In this document: positions 1 through 8,383 of the stretch, piece by piece
How the letters are laid out: each line of letters starts with the position of its first letter
Numbering within the stretch: position 1 is the stretch's first letter
DNA from: VAZQ01 sp035263865
GTDB taxonomy: Bacteria > Pseudomonadota > Alphaproteobacteria > Rhizobiales > Xanthobacteraceae
Assembly (NCBI GenBank): GCA_035263865.1
Contig: DATFQX010000203.1
Span: 1 to 64,000 of the forward strand
Direction: 5' to 3'
DNA length: 64,000 nucleotides
Made by a program: the position numbers and the translations under genes
Notes under the pieces: generated by a model
Database searches by the model: none
What the model saw: only the letters and a program-made list of their open reading frames with translations
Told to the model about the DNA's origin: nothing

Positions 1-1
1 G

Positions 2-349
2 TTCGTGGCGTGCGACTACGCAACAGCGCTGCGAGGGCCGGTCGATATCCTCGTTTCCAATCCGCCCTACGTGGCGCGGGCCGATATTGCGGGCTTGCAA
101 GCCGAGGTGCGCGACTTCGATCCGCCACGCGCGCTCGACGGCGGGCCCGACGGCCTCGACGGCTATCGCGCCATCGCGCCCCACGCCGCGCGCCTCCTTG
201 CACCTGACGGCATCCTGGTGCTCGAACTCGGGCAGGGTCAGCTCGGCCCCGTGACCTCGATCCTCGCCGCAGCCGGGCTCGCACCAGTTGCACCACGGTA
301 CGATCTTGCGGGTATCGCCCGGGCCCTTGTTTTGCGGGCGCTGCCATGA
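2..349 (+). CDS. prmC: Release factor glutamine methyltransferase PrmC, 3' part (5' end outside window)
   Basis: PrmC methylates the glutamine of the GGQ motif in peptide-chain release factors RF1 and RF2, in the cytoplasm, using S-adenosylmethionine. The reading frame is open from the first bases, so this is only the C-terminal ~115 residues. The NPPYV motif near residue 20 of the visible part is the amide-methyltransferase signature that binds the glutamine side chain. It is followed by the usual DGLDGYR segment and a LVLELGQGQ strand. The SAM-binding motif I lies upstream of the window. It is followed by a long non-coding stretch and a DUF4167 gene. Identification is firm from the motif order. 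Confidence 0.9.
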   Translation, partial: FVACDYATALRGPVDILVSNPPYVARADIAGLQAEVRDFDPPRALDGGPDGLDGYRAIAPHAARLLAPDGILVLELGQGQLGPVTSILAAAGLAPVAPRYDLAGIARALVLRALP

Positions 350-809
350 GGGCTCCACATTCCTGGTACGAAAAAAAGCACTTGGATTGTGGGTCAAGAC
401 CGACTAGGTTTCGCTCAGGAATCGACCCGAGCGAGTGAGCGCCGATAGCGAGCCCCGGAGCAGGACTGCGGAGAGCCGACGGTGCGGACGAAGCGAACGA
501 AGGACGCCGGATGACCCGGCAGGTGGTTCGCCCAATCGGGATTGGATACTTCATCGGTTCGGCGCTGATCCGCGAGCGACGCGGACATGCTTATGAGGAA
601 GAGCTGGGCAACGCCGCGGCGCGCCACGGACAAGGGGTTGCTGCTTCGCGACACGAAACGTGACATTGCGGCGAATGCTGCCGCTTGTGCCTCCTGGCTA
701 ACCGGGCGAGGACGCGATCATTTGCGCCGCTCGCCGAGGAGTGGAGGCGTTTGGTGAAGGCACGGCGGCAGCGAGCCGCCACAATGAAGGGCTTGGCAAT
801 AGGCAAATC
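350..809. other. Long intergenic region between prmC and the DUF4167 gene
   Basis: This 460-base stretch has no convincing protein gene. A 50-codon open frame at 511-663 exists but lacks a clear ribosome-binding site and has mixed third-position composition. The first part (350-410) is AT-richer and could hold a promoter; the rest is GC-rich with many short repeats of the gcga/cgag kind. The stretch is long for this compact neighbourhood, so an untranslated leader or a small RNA is possible, but no known RNA family was recognised. Confidence 0.4.
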
Positions 810-1493
810 ATGAGAAACGGTCAGAATAAACGGATGCGCGGGCGCAACAACCACCGCAAGAGTCACAATCCGATGGTCCGGGTATACGAATCCAATGGTC
901 CGGATGTGAAAATTCGCGGCAATCCATCCCACATTGCGGAAAAATATGTCCAGCTTGCGAGGGACGCGCTGACTTCCGGTGATCCGATTGCGGCGGAGAA
1001 CTACTATCAACACGCCGAGCACTATTATCGCGTGATCGCCGCGGCGCAGGAGCAGTTCCGCCAGAACAATCCCCACTTCTCACGCCCGGAGAACGAAACA
1101 CAAGCGGCGCGCGAGGGTGGATTTGACGACGGTGACGATGATGGACAAAGGGCGATGAGCGGTTCCTCCGATTCGCCTTATGGCACTCGCGAGCCGCAAC
1201 CCTACATGCCTCGGGACCCGCAGCCCTTCCCACAGCATCAACAGCGCCAGTATCACCAGCCACACTTACCGCCGGGCCAAGCCCCGGCCGACGGCGACGT
1301 GGACCGATTGCCTTCATTCATCACTGGGCAGCAGCATCAGCCTCACCAAGGTGGCCAACCGGGTCAAAACGGTCATGATAACCAGCCGGACCGTTTCCCC
1401 CTGCATCGCCGCCGGCGCCGCCATCGTGGTCCGCGTCCGGATATGCGGGGCGGCGGTGAGGGCGGAGGCGGACCTTCCACGCGGGACGAGTGA
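810..1493 (+). CDS. DUF4167 domain-containing protein
   Basis: This 227-residue protein carries the alphaproteobacterial DUF4167 domain at its N-terminus. It begins with an Arg/Asn-rich basic segment (MRNGQNKRMRGRNNHRKS), then a helical region (about residues 35-85) with the conserved RGNPSHIAEKY and AARDALTSGDPIAAENYYQHAEHYYR-type pattern that resembles a single TPR-like hairpin. The rest is low-complexity, rich in Pro, Gln, His and Gly, and ends in a run of Arg/His (RRRRRH). The basic ends suggest nucleic-acid binding, but this is inference. The ATG at 810 was chosen because family members start with this basic segment; the frame is open further upstream. It converges on the methyltransferase gene. 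Exact function is unknown. Confidence 0.85.
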   Translation: MRNGQNKRMRGRNNHRKSHNPMVRVYESNGPDVKIRGNPSHIAEKYVQLARDALTSGDPIAAENYYQHAEHYYRVIAAAQEQFRQNNPHFSRPENETQAAREGGFDDGDDDGQRAMSGSSDSPYGTREPQPYMPRDPQPFPQHQQRQYHQPHLPPGQAPADGDVDRLPSFITGQQHQPHQGGQPGQNGHDNQPDRFPLHRRRRRHRGPRPDMRGGGEGGGGPSTRDE

Positions 1494-1500
1494 CGGCACA

Positions 1501-1514
1501 GCGGGTTGACCCGC
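1501..1514. terminator. Short hairpin between convergent genes (weak terminator candidate)
   Basis: The arms GCGGGT and ACCCGC are perfectly complementary around a TG centre, in the 28-base gap between two convergent genes (DUF4167 and the methyltransferase). There is no T-run on either side, so a factor-independent terminator is doubtful. The position between convergent stop codons is the only supporting context. Confidence 0.25.
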
Positions 1515-1521
1515 ACGGAGG

Positions 1522-2250
1522 CTAGCGCGGCGAAGGAACGAGTGCCGGCTCGAGCGCAGGCACGAGCCGCGCGCGCTCCCGGCGCGCGGGAATGGCGCGA
1601 TAGACCTGCTTCGTCGCCTCGACGATGTGCACACCCGCAAAAGGCGCAGCAACGGCCGAGCCCGCACGCTCCCACGCAACTGCGGAGCGCAAGAACCAGC
1701 CGCGCGCGACTGGCGGCACATGCAACGCGTCCACCCAGCCCGTGGGCGTAAACCAGGCCTCGCGCAACAGTTGGGTAATCTGCGAGCGCGAATAGGGCCG
1801 CCCGTGCCCGAAGGGCGTCGTGTCAAGCCGCGCCCACACTCCGCGCCGGTTCGGCACCACGATCAGCAGCCGTCCGCCGGCAGCCAATACGCGCCATACT
1901 TCACGCAGCAAGGCGATGGGATCGCGCGCCATTTCGAGAGCGTGTACCAGGAGCACCCGGTCAACCGCGGAGTCGGTCAAGGGCATTTCCAACTCGTCAA
2001 CGAGCGCAGCAAGACTTGGCCGGTCAGTCGGCCATTTCACCACCCCCTGCACCGCCGGCATGAAAGCGAGGCAGCGTTCGGCCTCCTCGCGAAATAAGCC
2101 CAAGTAGGGCGTCGGGTAGCCGACGCCCAGCACGCTCATTCCGCGCGTATCGGCAAAACGCCTGCGGATGCCGCGCCCGACGAATCGGCGCGCGACGACG
2201 CCGAGGCGTTGCGCATAAAAATTGCGAAGATCGACGACGTCAATTGACAT
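1522..2250 (-). CDS. Class I SAM-dependent methyltransferase (Methyltransf_11-like)
   Basis: This 242-residue protein looks like a small cytoplasmic SAM-dependent methyltransferase. Visible features are a motif-I-like VLGVGYPTPYL near residue 35, the VHALEMARDPIALLREVWRVLAAGG segment (about 100-125) typical of the methyltransferase-11 family post-motif region, and LLIVVPNRRGVW just after. The C-terminal third contains an FxxxRPYS-type segment and a variable tail. The ATG at 2250 was chosen because residues translated upstream of it do not resemble protein and the family starts close to this point. It is transcribed divergently from gloB, an arrangement that suggests a shared control region. 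Substrate is unknown. Confidence 0.8.
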   Translation of the reverse strand: MSIDVVDLRNFYAQRLGVVARRFVGRGIRRRFADTRGMSVLGVGYPTPYLGLFREEAERCLAFMPAVQGVVKWPTDRPSLAALVDELEMPLTDSAVDRVLLVHALEMARDPIALLREVWRVLAAGGRLLIVVPNRRGVWARLDTTPFGHGRPYSRSQITQLLREAWFTPTGWVDALHVPPVARGWFLRSAVAWERAGSAVAAPFAGVHIVEATKQVYRAIPARRERARLVPALEPALVPSPR

Positions 2251-2277
2251 GGTAACAGCGTAGCACGTTCCCCTGGC

Positions 2278-2292
2278 TTCCGGCGGCCGGAA
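2278..2292. promoter_or_regulatory. Perfect dyad in the methyltransferase/gloB divergent control region
   Basis: TTCCGGC and GCCGGAA form a perfect 7-base inverted repeat around a single G, 28 bases upstream of the methyltransferase start and 80 bases upstream of gloB. A second, imperfect dyad (2306-2329, TTGCA...TGCAGGG) brackets a TATAA box. Either could be an operator for the divergent pair. No binding protein can be assigned from the sequence. Confidence 0.3.
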
Positions 2293-2372
2293 CATATTTT
2301 CCCGACCCTTGCAGGTATAAAGTGCAGGGTGCCTAATCACGCCGATTGCGTCGATGCAGTCCGGAGAACGAT

Positions 2373-3140
2373 ATGCCCGCACAAACCCATCTGTTTCTGT
2401 GCCTGAAGGACAATTATGGCGTGCTACTGCACGATCCGACGAGCGGTGCGACGGCAGCAATTGATGCGCCGGAAGCCGCACCAGTCGAGACCGCATTGAA
2501 AACAACCGGATGGCTGCTCAGCGATATTCTCGTCACCCATCATCACGCGGATCACACGGGGGGTATTGCCGAGCTCAAGCAGCGTCACGATTGTCGGGTT
2601 GTTGCCCCGCACGGAGAGGCCGCGCGCATTCCACTGGTGGACGTGACCGTGCGAGAAGGTGATGAGGTCCAGGTCGGCGCGCTGCGAGGTCGCGTGCTCG
2701 AGACGCCGGGACACACCGCGGGTCACATTAGCTATTTCTTTCCGGCCGACAACTTGGCCTTTGTCGGCGACACTTTGTTCTCGATCGGTTGCGGGCGCGT
2801 CATCGAGGGTACGGCGGAAATGATGTGGCAATCGCTGCTTAAGCTGCGCGCTTTGCCCGACGATACGCGCATCTACTGCGGGCACGAATATACCAAGGCC
2901 AATATCCGCTTCGCGAAAACGGTCGAACCTGGCAATGCGGCGCTCAAGGCGCGGGAGACGGAGGTGGAAAAACTTTTCGCCACAGGTCAGCCGACGATTC
3001 CGTCGACCATGCGCGCAGAAAAAGCGGCAAACCCGTTTTTGCGCGCGGACCTGGCGGATGTAGCGAGTTCGGTTGGGCTAGCCGGCAGCCCGGCTTGGAA
3101 AGTGTTCGCCGAAATCCGCGAGCGTAAGAATAGGTCGTAA
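2373..3140 (+). CDS. gloB: Hydroxyacylglutathione hydrolase (glyoxalase II)
   Basis: Glyoxalase II hydrolyses S-lactoylglutathione to lactate and glutathione, the second step of methylglyoxal detoxification, in the cytoplasm. The 255-residue length fits the family. The metallo-beta-lactamase fold is shown by THHHADHTGG (residues 55-64), which gives the first metal ligands, then ETPGHTAGH (about 111-119), FVGDTLFSIGCGR (about 132-144) and YCGHEYT (about 172-178). The C-terminal helical region contains the NPFLR segment typical of glutathione binding. The ATG at 2373 has GGAGAA seven bases upstream. It is divergent from the methyltransferase gene. Confidence 0.95.
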   Translation: MPAQTHLFLCLKDNYGVLLHDPTSGATAAIDAPEAAPVETALKTTGWLLSDILVTHHHADHTGGIAELKQRHDCRVVAPHGEAARIPLVDVTVREGDEVQVGALRGRVLETPGHTAGHISYFFPADNLAFVGDTLFSIGCGRVIEGTAEMMWQSLLKLRALPDDTRIYCGHEYTKANIRFAKTVEPGNAALKARETEVEKLFATGQPTIPSTMRAEKAANPFLRADLADVASSVGLAGSPAWKVFAEIRERKNRS

Positions 3141-3302
3141 CTTAGCGGTTTCCATTCATTCGCGACCGACGGCATCGGGTCGGCAGCTTGCGGAGGTGCC
3201 CGGGGATATCGCACGCTCGAGCAAACGAGCGGACCGGGACGCGACGGCAGCGTAAGCTTGTCGCCTCCAAAAGACAGTCCAGCGCCCAACGAGGGAGCCA
3301 GC

Positions 3303-3740
3303 ATGCTTTCCGCCGCCGAGATGATGCGCCTGCTTGACCTCAAGCCCCATCCTGAAGGCGGACATTATCGCCAGACGTTTCGCGATCCGCACACGGTAGA
3401 GGGTGGGCGTGCGGCATCGACCGCGATCTATTTCTTGCTCGCGCGCGGCGAGCGCTCGCACTGGCACAAGGTCGATGCGGTCGAGATCTTTCACTATCAC
3501 GCGGGCGCGCCGCTCAAGCTTGAAATTGCGGCGAACGCCAAGGGTCCGATCGAGTGCATCACGCTCGGAGCTGATCTTGCTGCCGGAGAGCGACCGCAGG
3601 CGATCGTGCCGGCTCACACCTGGCAGGCGGCGCAGAGCCTCCGGGAATGGACGCTGGTCGGCTGCACGGTCGCGCCCGGATTCGAGTTCAGCAGATTCGA
3701 GCTAGCTCCAAAGGACTGGGCGCCCTCGGCCGCGACGTGA
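3303..3740 (+). CDS. DUF985 cupin domain-containing protein
   Basis: This 145-residue protein belongs to the DUF985 branch of the cupin fold. The hallmark LDLKPHPEGGHYRQTFRD (about residues 10-27) is followed by STAIYFLLARGERSHWHKVDAVEIFHYHAGAPL (split here for reading: the H-W-H and F-H-Y-H pairs at about 55-70 are the likely metal or ligand site). Members of this family are single-domain beta-barrels; some are annotated as epimerase-like, but the biochemical role is not established. A GAGGGAG ribosome-binding site lies seven bases before the ATG, which decides the start. It sits alone between gloB and the convergent phaB. Confidence 0.85.
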   Translation: MLSAAEMMRLLDLKPHPEGGHYRQTFRDPHTVEGGRAASTAIYFLLARGERSHWHKVDAVEIFHYHAGAPLKLEIAANAKGPIECITLGADLAAGERPQAIVPAHTWQAAQSLREWTLVGCTVAPGFEFSRFELAPKDWAPSAAT

Positions 3741-3761
3741 GGTCCCGGTCACGTTCATCCA

Positions 3762-4487
3762 TCAAACCAGATATTGGCCGCCGTTTGCGGTTAGCGTCGA
3801 GCCCGTGATGAAGCCGGCATCGTCGGACGCCAGGAAGACGACGCAGCGCGCGATCTCCTCGGGCTCCCCCAATCGCCCGATTGGGATGTGCGGCAAGATG
3901 TTCTTCTCGAGAACGTCCTGCGGCACGGCCTTGACCATTTCGGTTGCGATATAGCCAGGACAGACCGCATTGATGGTAACGCCGCTCTTAGCGCTTTCCT
4001 GCGCCAGCGCTCTCGTGAATCCCAGCTCTCCGGCCTTGGCGGCCGAATAATTCGCCTGGCCGATTTGTCCCTTCTGCCCGTTGATCGAGGAGATGTTGAT
4101 GATGCGGCCGAATTTGCGGCTGCGCATCCCTTCGATCACGGGTCGGCACATGTTGAACAGCGAATTTAGATTGGTGTTGATCACCGCGCTCCATTGCTCA
4201 GGTGTCATGCGATGAAACATGGTGTCGCGCGTTATGCCGGCATTGTTCACCAGCACCTCGACTGGCCCGAGATCGGCCTCGACTTGTTTGACCCCGGCGG
4301 CACAGGATTCGTACGAGGAGACATCCCATTTGTAGACTGGAATGCCGGTATCACCTTTGAATTTCTGCGCTGCTGCGTCGTTGCCTCCGTAGTTGGCGGC
4401 GACCTTGTATCCGGCCGCCTTGAGAGCCTTCGATATTGCTTCACCGATTCCGCGCGTTCCGCCCGTCACCACCGCGACGCGTGACAT
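3762..4487 (-). CDS. phaB: Acetoacetyl-CoA reductase (NADPH)
   Basis: PhaB reduces acetoacetyl-CoA to (R)-3-hydroxybutyryl-CoA, the second step of polyhydroxybutyrate synthesis. The 241-residue protein has the Rossmann motif TGGTRGIG near the N-terminus, VNNAGITRD (about 85-93), and the catalytic Ser/Tyr/Lys in the segment SSINGQKGQIGQANYSAAK (about 138-156). FNTNLNSLFN-type and TVCPGYIATEMV-like segments match PhaB of other alphaproteobacteria. GGAGG is centred seven bases before the ATG at 4487; the GTG two codons upstream is too close to it. It lies 98 bases downstream of phaA on the same strand, the usual phaAB operon. Confidence 0.95.
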   Translation of the reverse strand: MSRVAVVTGGTRGIGEAISKALKAAGYKVAANYGGNDAAAQKFKGDTGIPVYKWDVSSYESCAAGVKQVEADLGPVEVLVNNAGITRDTMFHRMTPEQWSAVINTNLNSLFNMCRPVIEGMRSRKFGRIINISSINGQKGQIGQANYSAAKAGELGFTRALAQESAKSGVTINAVCPGYIATEMVKAVPQDVLEKNILPHIPIGRLGEPEEIARCVVFLASDDAGFITGSTLTANGGQYLV

Positions 4488-4585
4488 TTTCACTCCTCCC
4501 TACGCCGAACCCTTTGGTTGGACGCCGGGCGCCGAACCGAATGCTCATGTCGTCGCCCACGTCGTGTTCCGGCTCCTGTGTGGTC

Positions 4586-5761
4586 TCATCTTTCGACACA
4601 CATCGCAATGCCCATGCCGCCGCCGATGCAAAGAGTAGCGAGACCCTTCTTTGCGTTGCGCTTCTGCATTTCGTAGAGCAGCGTCACAAGCACGCGCCCC
4701 CCTGACGCGCCGATCGGATGACCGAGCGCAATCGCCCCGCCGTTGACGTTGACCTTCGCGGCATCCCAGCCGAGATCCTTATTGACTGCGCAAGCCTGCG
4801 CGGCAAATGCCTCGTTAGCTTCCACGAGATCGAGGTCAGCAACGTTCCAGCCAGCTTTCTTGAGTGCGGCGCGCGATGCCGGGATGGGCCCGGTACCCAT
4901 GATGGCCGGATCAACTCCCGCATGCGCCCAGGATACGATGCGCGCAAGCGGCGCCTTGCCGAGCTTGGCGGCCTCGCTTGCTTTCATGAGCACGACGGCG
5001 GCGGCGCCGTCGTTGATGCCCGAGGCATTGGCAGCAGTGACCGTGCCGTCCTTGGCGAATGCCGGCCGCAGCTTAGCTATCGTCTCGAGCGTCGTTCCAT
5101 GTTTGGGATGTTCGTCAGTATCGGCGACGATATCGCCTTTGCGCGTCTTCACAGTCACCGGCACGATCTCGTCCTTGAACTTTCCGGCCTTCTGCGCAGC
5201 TTCCGCCTTGTTCTGGGAGGCCACCGCGAATTCGTCCTGCTGCGCGCGGGTGATCTGCCACTTGCGCGCGACGTTCTCGGCCGTGTTGCCCATATGATAG
5301 CCGTTGAATGCATCCCAAAGGCCGTCCTTGATCATGGTATCGACCATGTCGAAGTTGCCCATTTTCACGCCGCCGCGCAGGTGGGCGCAGTGCGGTGCCT
5401 GGCTCATGGATTCTTGACCCCCGGCAACCACGATTTCGGAGTCGCCGTTGAGAATGGCTTGGTAGCCAAGCGCGACCGCGCGCAAGCCGGACCCGCAAAG
5501 CTGGTTGACGCCCCAGGCTGGACTCTCCACTGGGACCCCCGCAGCGACAGAGGCCTGGCGAGCCGGGTTCTGGCCCTGGCCGGCCGTGAGTATTTGACCC
5601 ATGATTACCTCGGAGACCTGGGCCCCCTCGATCCCGGCGCGCTTGAGTGTCTCCTGGATCGCAACCTTCCCGAGTTCGTGGGCGGGAAGAGTCGCGAACG
5701 CCCCGTTGAAGGCCCCGACGGGCGTGCGGGCGGCGGCGACGATGACAATATCGTCCTTCAT
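4586..5761 (-). CDS. phaA: Acetyl-CoA acetyltransferase (beta-ketothiolase)
   Basis: PhaA condenses two acetyl-CoA to acetoacetyl-CoA, the first step of polyhydroxybutyrate synthesis. The 391-residue length is exact for biosynthetic thiolases. The nucleophilic Cys is in VNQLCGSGLRAV (about residue 89), the catalytic His in ALGHPIGASGGR (about 348) and the second Cys in CIGGGMG near the C-terminus (about 378). A GGAG ribosome-binding site precedes the ATG. It is the first gene of the phaA-phaB operon and is transcribed away from phaR, which is the regulator of this pathway. No PHB synthase gene (phaC) is in the window. Confidence 0.95.
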   Translation of the reverse strand: MKDDIVIVAAARTPVGAFNGAFATLPAHELGKVAIQETLKRAGIEGAQVSEVIMGQILTAGQGQNPARQASVAAGVPVESPAWGVNQLCGSGLRAVALGYQAILNGDSEIVVAGGQESMSQAPHCAHLRGGVKMGNFDMVDTMIKDGLWDAFNGYHMGNTAENVARKWQITRAQQDEFAVASQNKAEAAQKAGKFKDEIVPVTVKTRKGDIVADTDEHPKHGTTLETIAKLRPAFAKDGTVTAANASGINDGAAAVVLMKASEAAKLGKAPLARIVSWAHAGVDPAIMGTGPIPASRAALKKAGWNVADLDLVEANEAFAAQACAVNKDLGWDAAKVNVNGGAIALGHPIGASGGRVLVTLLYEMQKRNAKKGLATLCIGGGMGIAMCVER

Positions 5762-6058
5762 TTTGTAACTCCCTTCGGTATCCGGCTGGATGGCTGCGGA
5801 CTCGCCTAATCGGCTGACTATCGGTTCCGGGCGTGCCCCGCATCAGGCGCCAGCGGTGCGCCGGCCGTTGCGGCATCCATGGGATCTGGGCATTAGCCTG
5901 TCAATTGGAAGGATTGCCGGGCTGTTCTGCATCAATTCGCCGCGAGGATAAGCGGGCCGACGCGCCCTTGCCGGCGCGCCACTGCAGATGAAAACGGTGG
6001 CCGGGCTCGAAAGAAACAGGCTATGCTGCCCAACGCATAGGCGCCAACCGAGCTCACC
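5762..6058. promoter_or_regulatory. Divergent phaA/phaR control region with a CTATGC-N8-GCATAG dyad
   Basis: This 297-base gap separates the divergent phaA and phaR genes and must hold both promoters. At 6021-6040 the arms CTATGC and GCATAG are perfect inverted repeats around an 8-base spacer, ending 18 bases before the phaR ATG. PhaR proteins are known in other alphaproteobacteria to repress their own gene and phasin genes by binding TGC-rich dyads, so this is a reasonable autoregulatory operator. Other TGC/GCA pairs (for example ACTGCAG near 5980) occur upstream. The assignment is inference. Confidence 0.4.
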
Positions 6059-6646
6059 ATGGCTGCGGAACCAGTCACGATCAAGAAATACGCCAACCGA
6101 CGGCTCTACAACACCGGTACGAGCACCTATGTCACACTCGAAGACCTCGCGGCCATGGTGAAGGCTGGAGAGGATTTCATCGTCCACGACGCCAAGACCG
6201 GGGAAGACATCACCCGCCAAGTCTTGGCGCAAATCATTTTTGAACAGGAGAATAAGGAGGGACAAAGCCTCCTGCCTATCGCCTTTCTGCGTCAGCTGAT
6301 CCGTTTCTATGGCGACAGCATGCAGATGCTGGTTCCACGCTACCTCGAAGTATCGATCGAGTCGCTTACCCGCGAGCAGGAAAAGTTTCGCCAGCATATG
6401 GCGCAGGCTTTCGGCGGCAGCCCTTTCGGCGCGCTCGAGGACCAGGTGCGGCGTAATATGGAAATGTTCGAACGCGCCTTTGCCATGTTCACTCCGTTCG
6501 GACGGCGCGAGGGACAGTCCCCGGGCGATGCCGACAAAGGCAATTCGCAGCCGAGCGCCAGCAGCGACGAGATCCACGACCTCAAGCGACAGATGGAAGA
6601 GATGCAGAAGCGTCTCGACCGGCTGAGCGATAAGGATAAGACTTGA
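6059..6646 (+). CDS. phaR: Polyhydroxyalkanoate synthesis repressor PhaR
   Basis: PhaR is a DNA- and PHB-granule-binding repressor of phasin and its own gene: it leaves DNA when polymer accumulates. The 195-residue protein starts with the invariant PHB/PHA accumulation regulator domain, ITIKKYANRRLYNT-like at residues 7-20, followed by TSTYVTLEDLAAMVKAGEDF, then the ~80-residue PHB_acc repeat region (FEQENKEGQSLLPIAFLRQLIRFYGDSM-type) with the VPRYLEVS segment. The C-terminus (about 155-195) is Gln/Asp/Lys-rich and predicted coiled coil (DLKRQMEEMQKRLDRL). It diverges from phaA-phaB. Identification is firm. Confidence 0.95.
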   Translation: MAAEPVTIKKYANRRLYNTGTSTYVTLEDLAAMVKAGEDFIVHDAKTGEDITRQVLAQIIFEQENKEGQSLLPIAFLRQLIRFYGDSMQMLVPRYLEVSIESLTREQEKFRQHMAQAFGGSPFGALEDQVRRNMEMFERAFAMFTPFGRREGQSPGDADKGNSQPSASSDEIHDLKRQMEEMQKRLDRLSDKDKT

Positions 6647-6686
6647 TTCCCAGCAGATCGGACGCGCCCGACGCCGGCAGAGCCAG

Positions 6687-8273
6687 CTAATATCCCAGCG
6701 CGCAGCCGTCTTTTCGCGGATCGGAGCCGCCGATCAGCACGCCCCGCTCCCAGTCGACGTGGACTGCCTGTGCGCCACCCCACGGTGATGGCGCAAATGC
6801 CACCTCGTGCCCGCGCGCCAACAGTCCTTCAGCGCTCGCTCGCGGCAACCCCCGCTCAACTACGCTCGTCGGTCCTTCGAAGAACGCGCGTGGTGCGTCG
6901 ATCGCCGCCTGCACGTCCATCGCATAGTCGATGATATTCGTGATGATCTGCGCGTGACCCATCGGCTGATAGTGTGCACCCATCACGCCGAACGAGAGCT
7001 CGCAGCGCCCCGCACGAAAGGCGAGCGCCGGAATGATGGTGTGCATCGGACGCTTGCTCGGGCCGAACGCATTGGGATGATCCGGATCGACCACGAAACA
7101 AGCGCCGCGGTTGGTCAGCATGATGCCAGTCTTTGCCGTGCAGATGCCCACCCCGAAATGGGAATAGAGTGTATTGATCACGGAGACCGCCATCCGGTCG
7201 CGATCGACTACCGCAACGTGCACGGTGTCACTATCGACCACCGATGGCACGCCCTGCAACGGCACGCGCCTCGCACGGTCGATCCGACCCGCTAGCGCGG
7301 CCGCGAAACCTTTATCGAGCAAGCTTGGAACTGCGACGCGCATGAAATCAGGATCGGCGATGTGAGTGTCACGTACGGCATAGGCAAGCCGCGCGGCCTC
7401 AAGCGCCAGGTGGAAGCGCTCAGAGCCGAGCGGATCGAGCGCGGCGAGATCGAAACGCTCCAGGATATTAAGCATCAGCAACGCGGTCAGGCCTTGGCTG
7501 TTGGGCGGCAATTCCAGGACGTCCAGGCCGCGGTAGTTCGTGGCAATCGGCGCGACGACCTCGCCGTGATGCCGAGCGAAGTCGTCCGCGGCAAGGAAGG
7601 AGCCGCGCGCCGCGACGGTGGCGACGATGTCGTCCGCGATCGGACCCTCGTAGAAAGCCCGCGGCCCGTTTTCCGCAATCGTCTCGAGCGTTCGAGCGAG
7701 TGCTGGCAGTTTGACGATGTCGCCTTCCGCCGGTGCGCGGCCCTCGAAGAGAAAATGCCTAGCGGCGCCGGCATCCCCGCTAAGCTTCTCGTGCTCCCTG
7801 GCCCAGTCCCAGGCGACCCGCGACGCGACTGGAAATCCGGTGTCAGCGTAGCGGATTGCCGGGGCGAGCGCGCGAGAAAGAGAAAAGCGGCCATGCGCGC
7901 CAAGGATCGTCGCCCAGGCATCGGTGGCACCAGGAACAGTCACGGCGTGGATCGAGTGGGAGGCGATTGAACGGATGCCTCGCTCCAGCAGCGCGTCGAG
8001 CGATGCTCGCGCGCCGGCGCGTCCGGAGCCGTTATAACCCCAGACCGGCTTTCCCGGCACATGCAGCATGCAGAAGCAGTCCCCGCCGATGCCGGTCATG
8101 TGCGGTTCGACCACGCACAGCACGGCAACCGCAGTCACTGCTGCATCGGCGGCGGTGCCCCCGGCGCGTAGTGTCTCGACCGCGGCGAGACTCGCCAGCG
8201 GATGCGACGTTGCGGCCATGCCCTCGCAAGCAATCACTGGCGAGCGCCCCGGCAACTGAAAATCGCGGCTCAT
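6687..8273 (-). CDS. ggt: Gamma-glutamyltransferase family protein (Ntn hydrolase)
   Basis: This 528-residue protein belongs to the gamma-glutamyltranspeptidase/cephalosporin acylase-like family, which cleaves gamma-glutamyl bonds such as that of glutathione after autoproteolysis into two subunits. The likely cleavage site and nucleophile is the Thr in SDTVHVAVVDRD (about residue 350), matching the T-x-H-x-x-V-D pattern. The N-terminal half shows the family segments GGTAADAAVTAVAVLCVVEPHMTGIGGDCF (read as GGTAADAAV and TGIGGDCF). The C-terminal half has PMHTIIPAL and GVMGAHYQPMGHAQ. No signal peptide is visible, whereas classical GGTs are periplasmic, so it may be a cytoplasmic amidase- or acylase-type paralog. 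It converges on phaR. Confidence 0.85.
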   Translation of the reverse strand: MSRDFQLPGRSPVIACEGMAATSHPLASLAAVETLRAGGTAADAAVTAVAVLCVVEPHMTGIGGDCFCMLHVPGKPVWGYNGSGRAGARASLDALLERGIRSIASHSIHAVTVPGATDAWATILGAHGRFSLSRALAPAIRYADTGFPVASRVAWDWAREHEKLSGDAGAARHFLFEGRAPAEGDIVKLPALARTLETIAENGPRAFYEGPIADDIVATVAARGSFLAADDFARHHGEVVAPIATNYRGLDVLELPPNSQGLTALLMLNILERFDLAALDPLGSERFHLALEAARLAYAVRDTHIADPDFMRVAVPSLLDKGFAAALAGRIDRARRVPLQGVPSVVDSDTVHVAVVDRDRMAVSVINTLYSHFGVGICTAKTGIMLTNRGACFVVDPDHPNAFGPSKRPMHTIIPALAFRAGRCELSFGVMGAHYQPMGHAQIITNIIDYAMDVQAAIDAPRAFFEGPTSVVERGLPRASAEGLLARGHEVAFAPSPWGGAQAVHVDWERGVLIGGSDPRKDGCALGY

Positions 8274-8383
8274 GACAATTCTTGAGCTAGGTCACGGTAT
8301 CCGATCACAGTCCGATCTGCCGCCGCGCAGGAGAAGTCAGCATCGCCGCGAGAAGGTACGTGGATGAGCAGTTCACAACAAAT

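Noticed and set aside
511..663. A 50-codon open frame in the gap before the DUF4167 gene
   Set aside because: No clear ribosome-binding site, mixed third-base composition and no recognisable pattern; likely chance.
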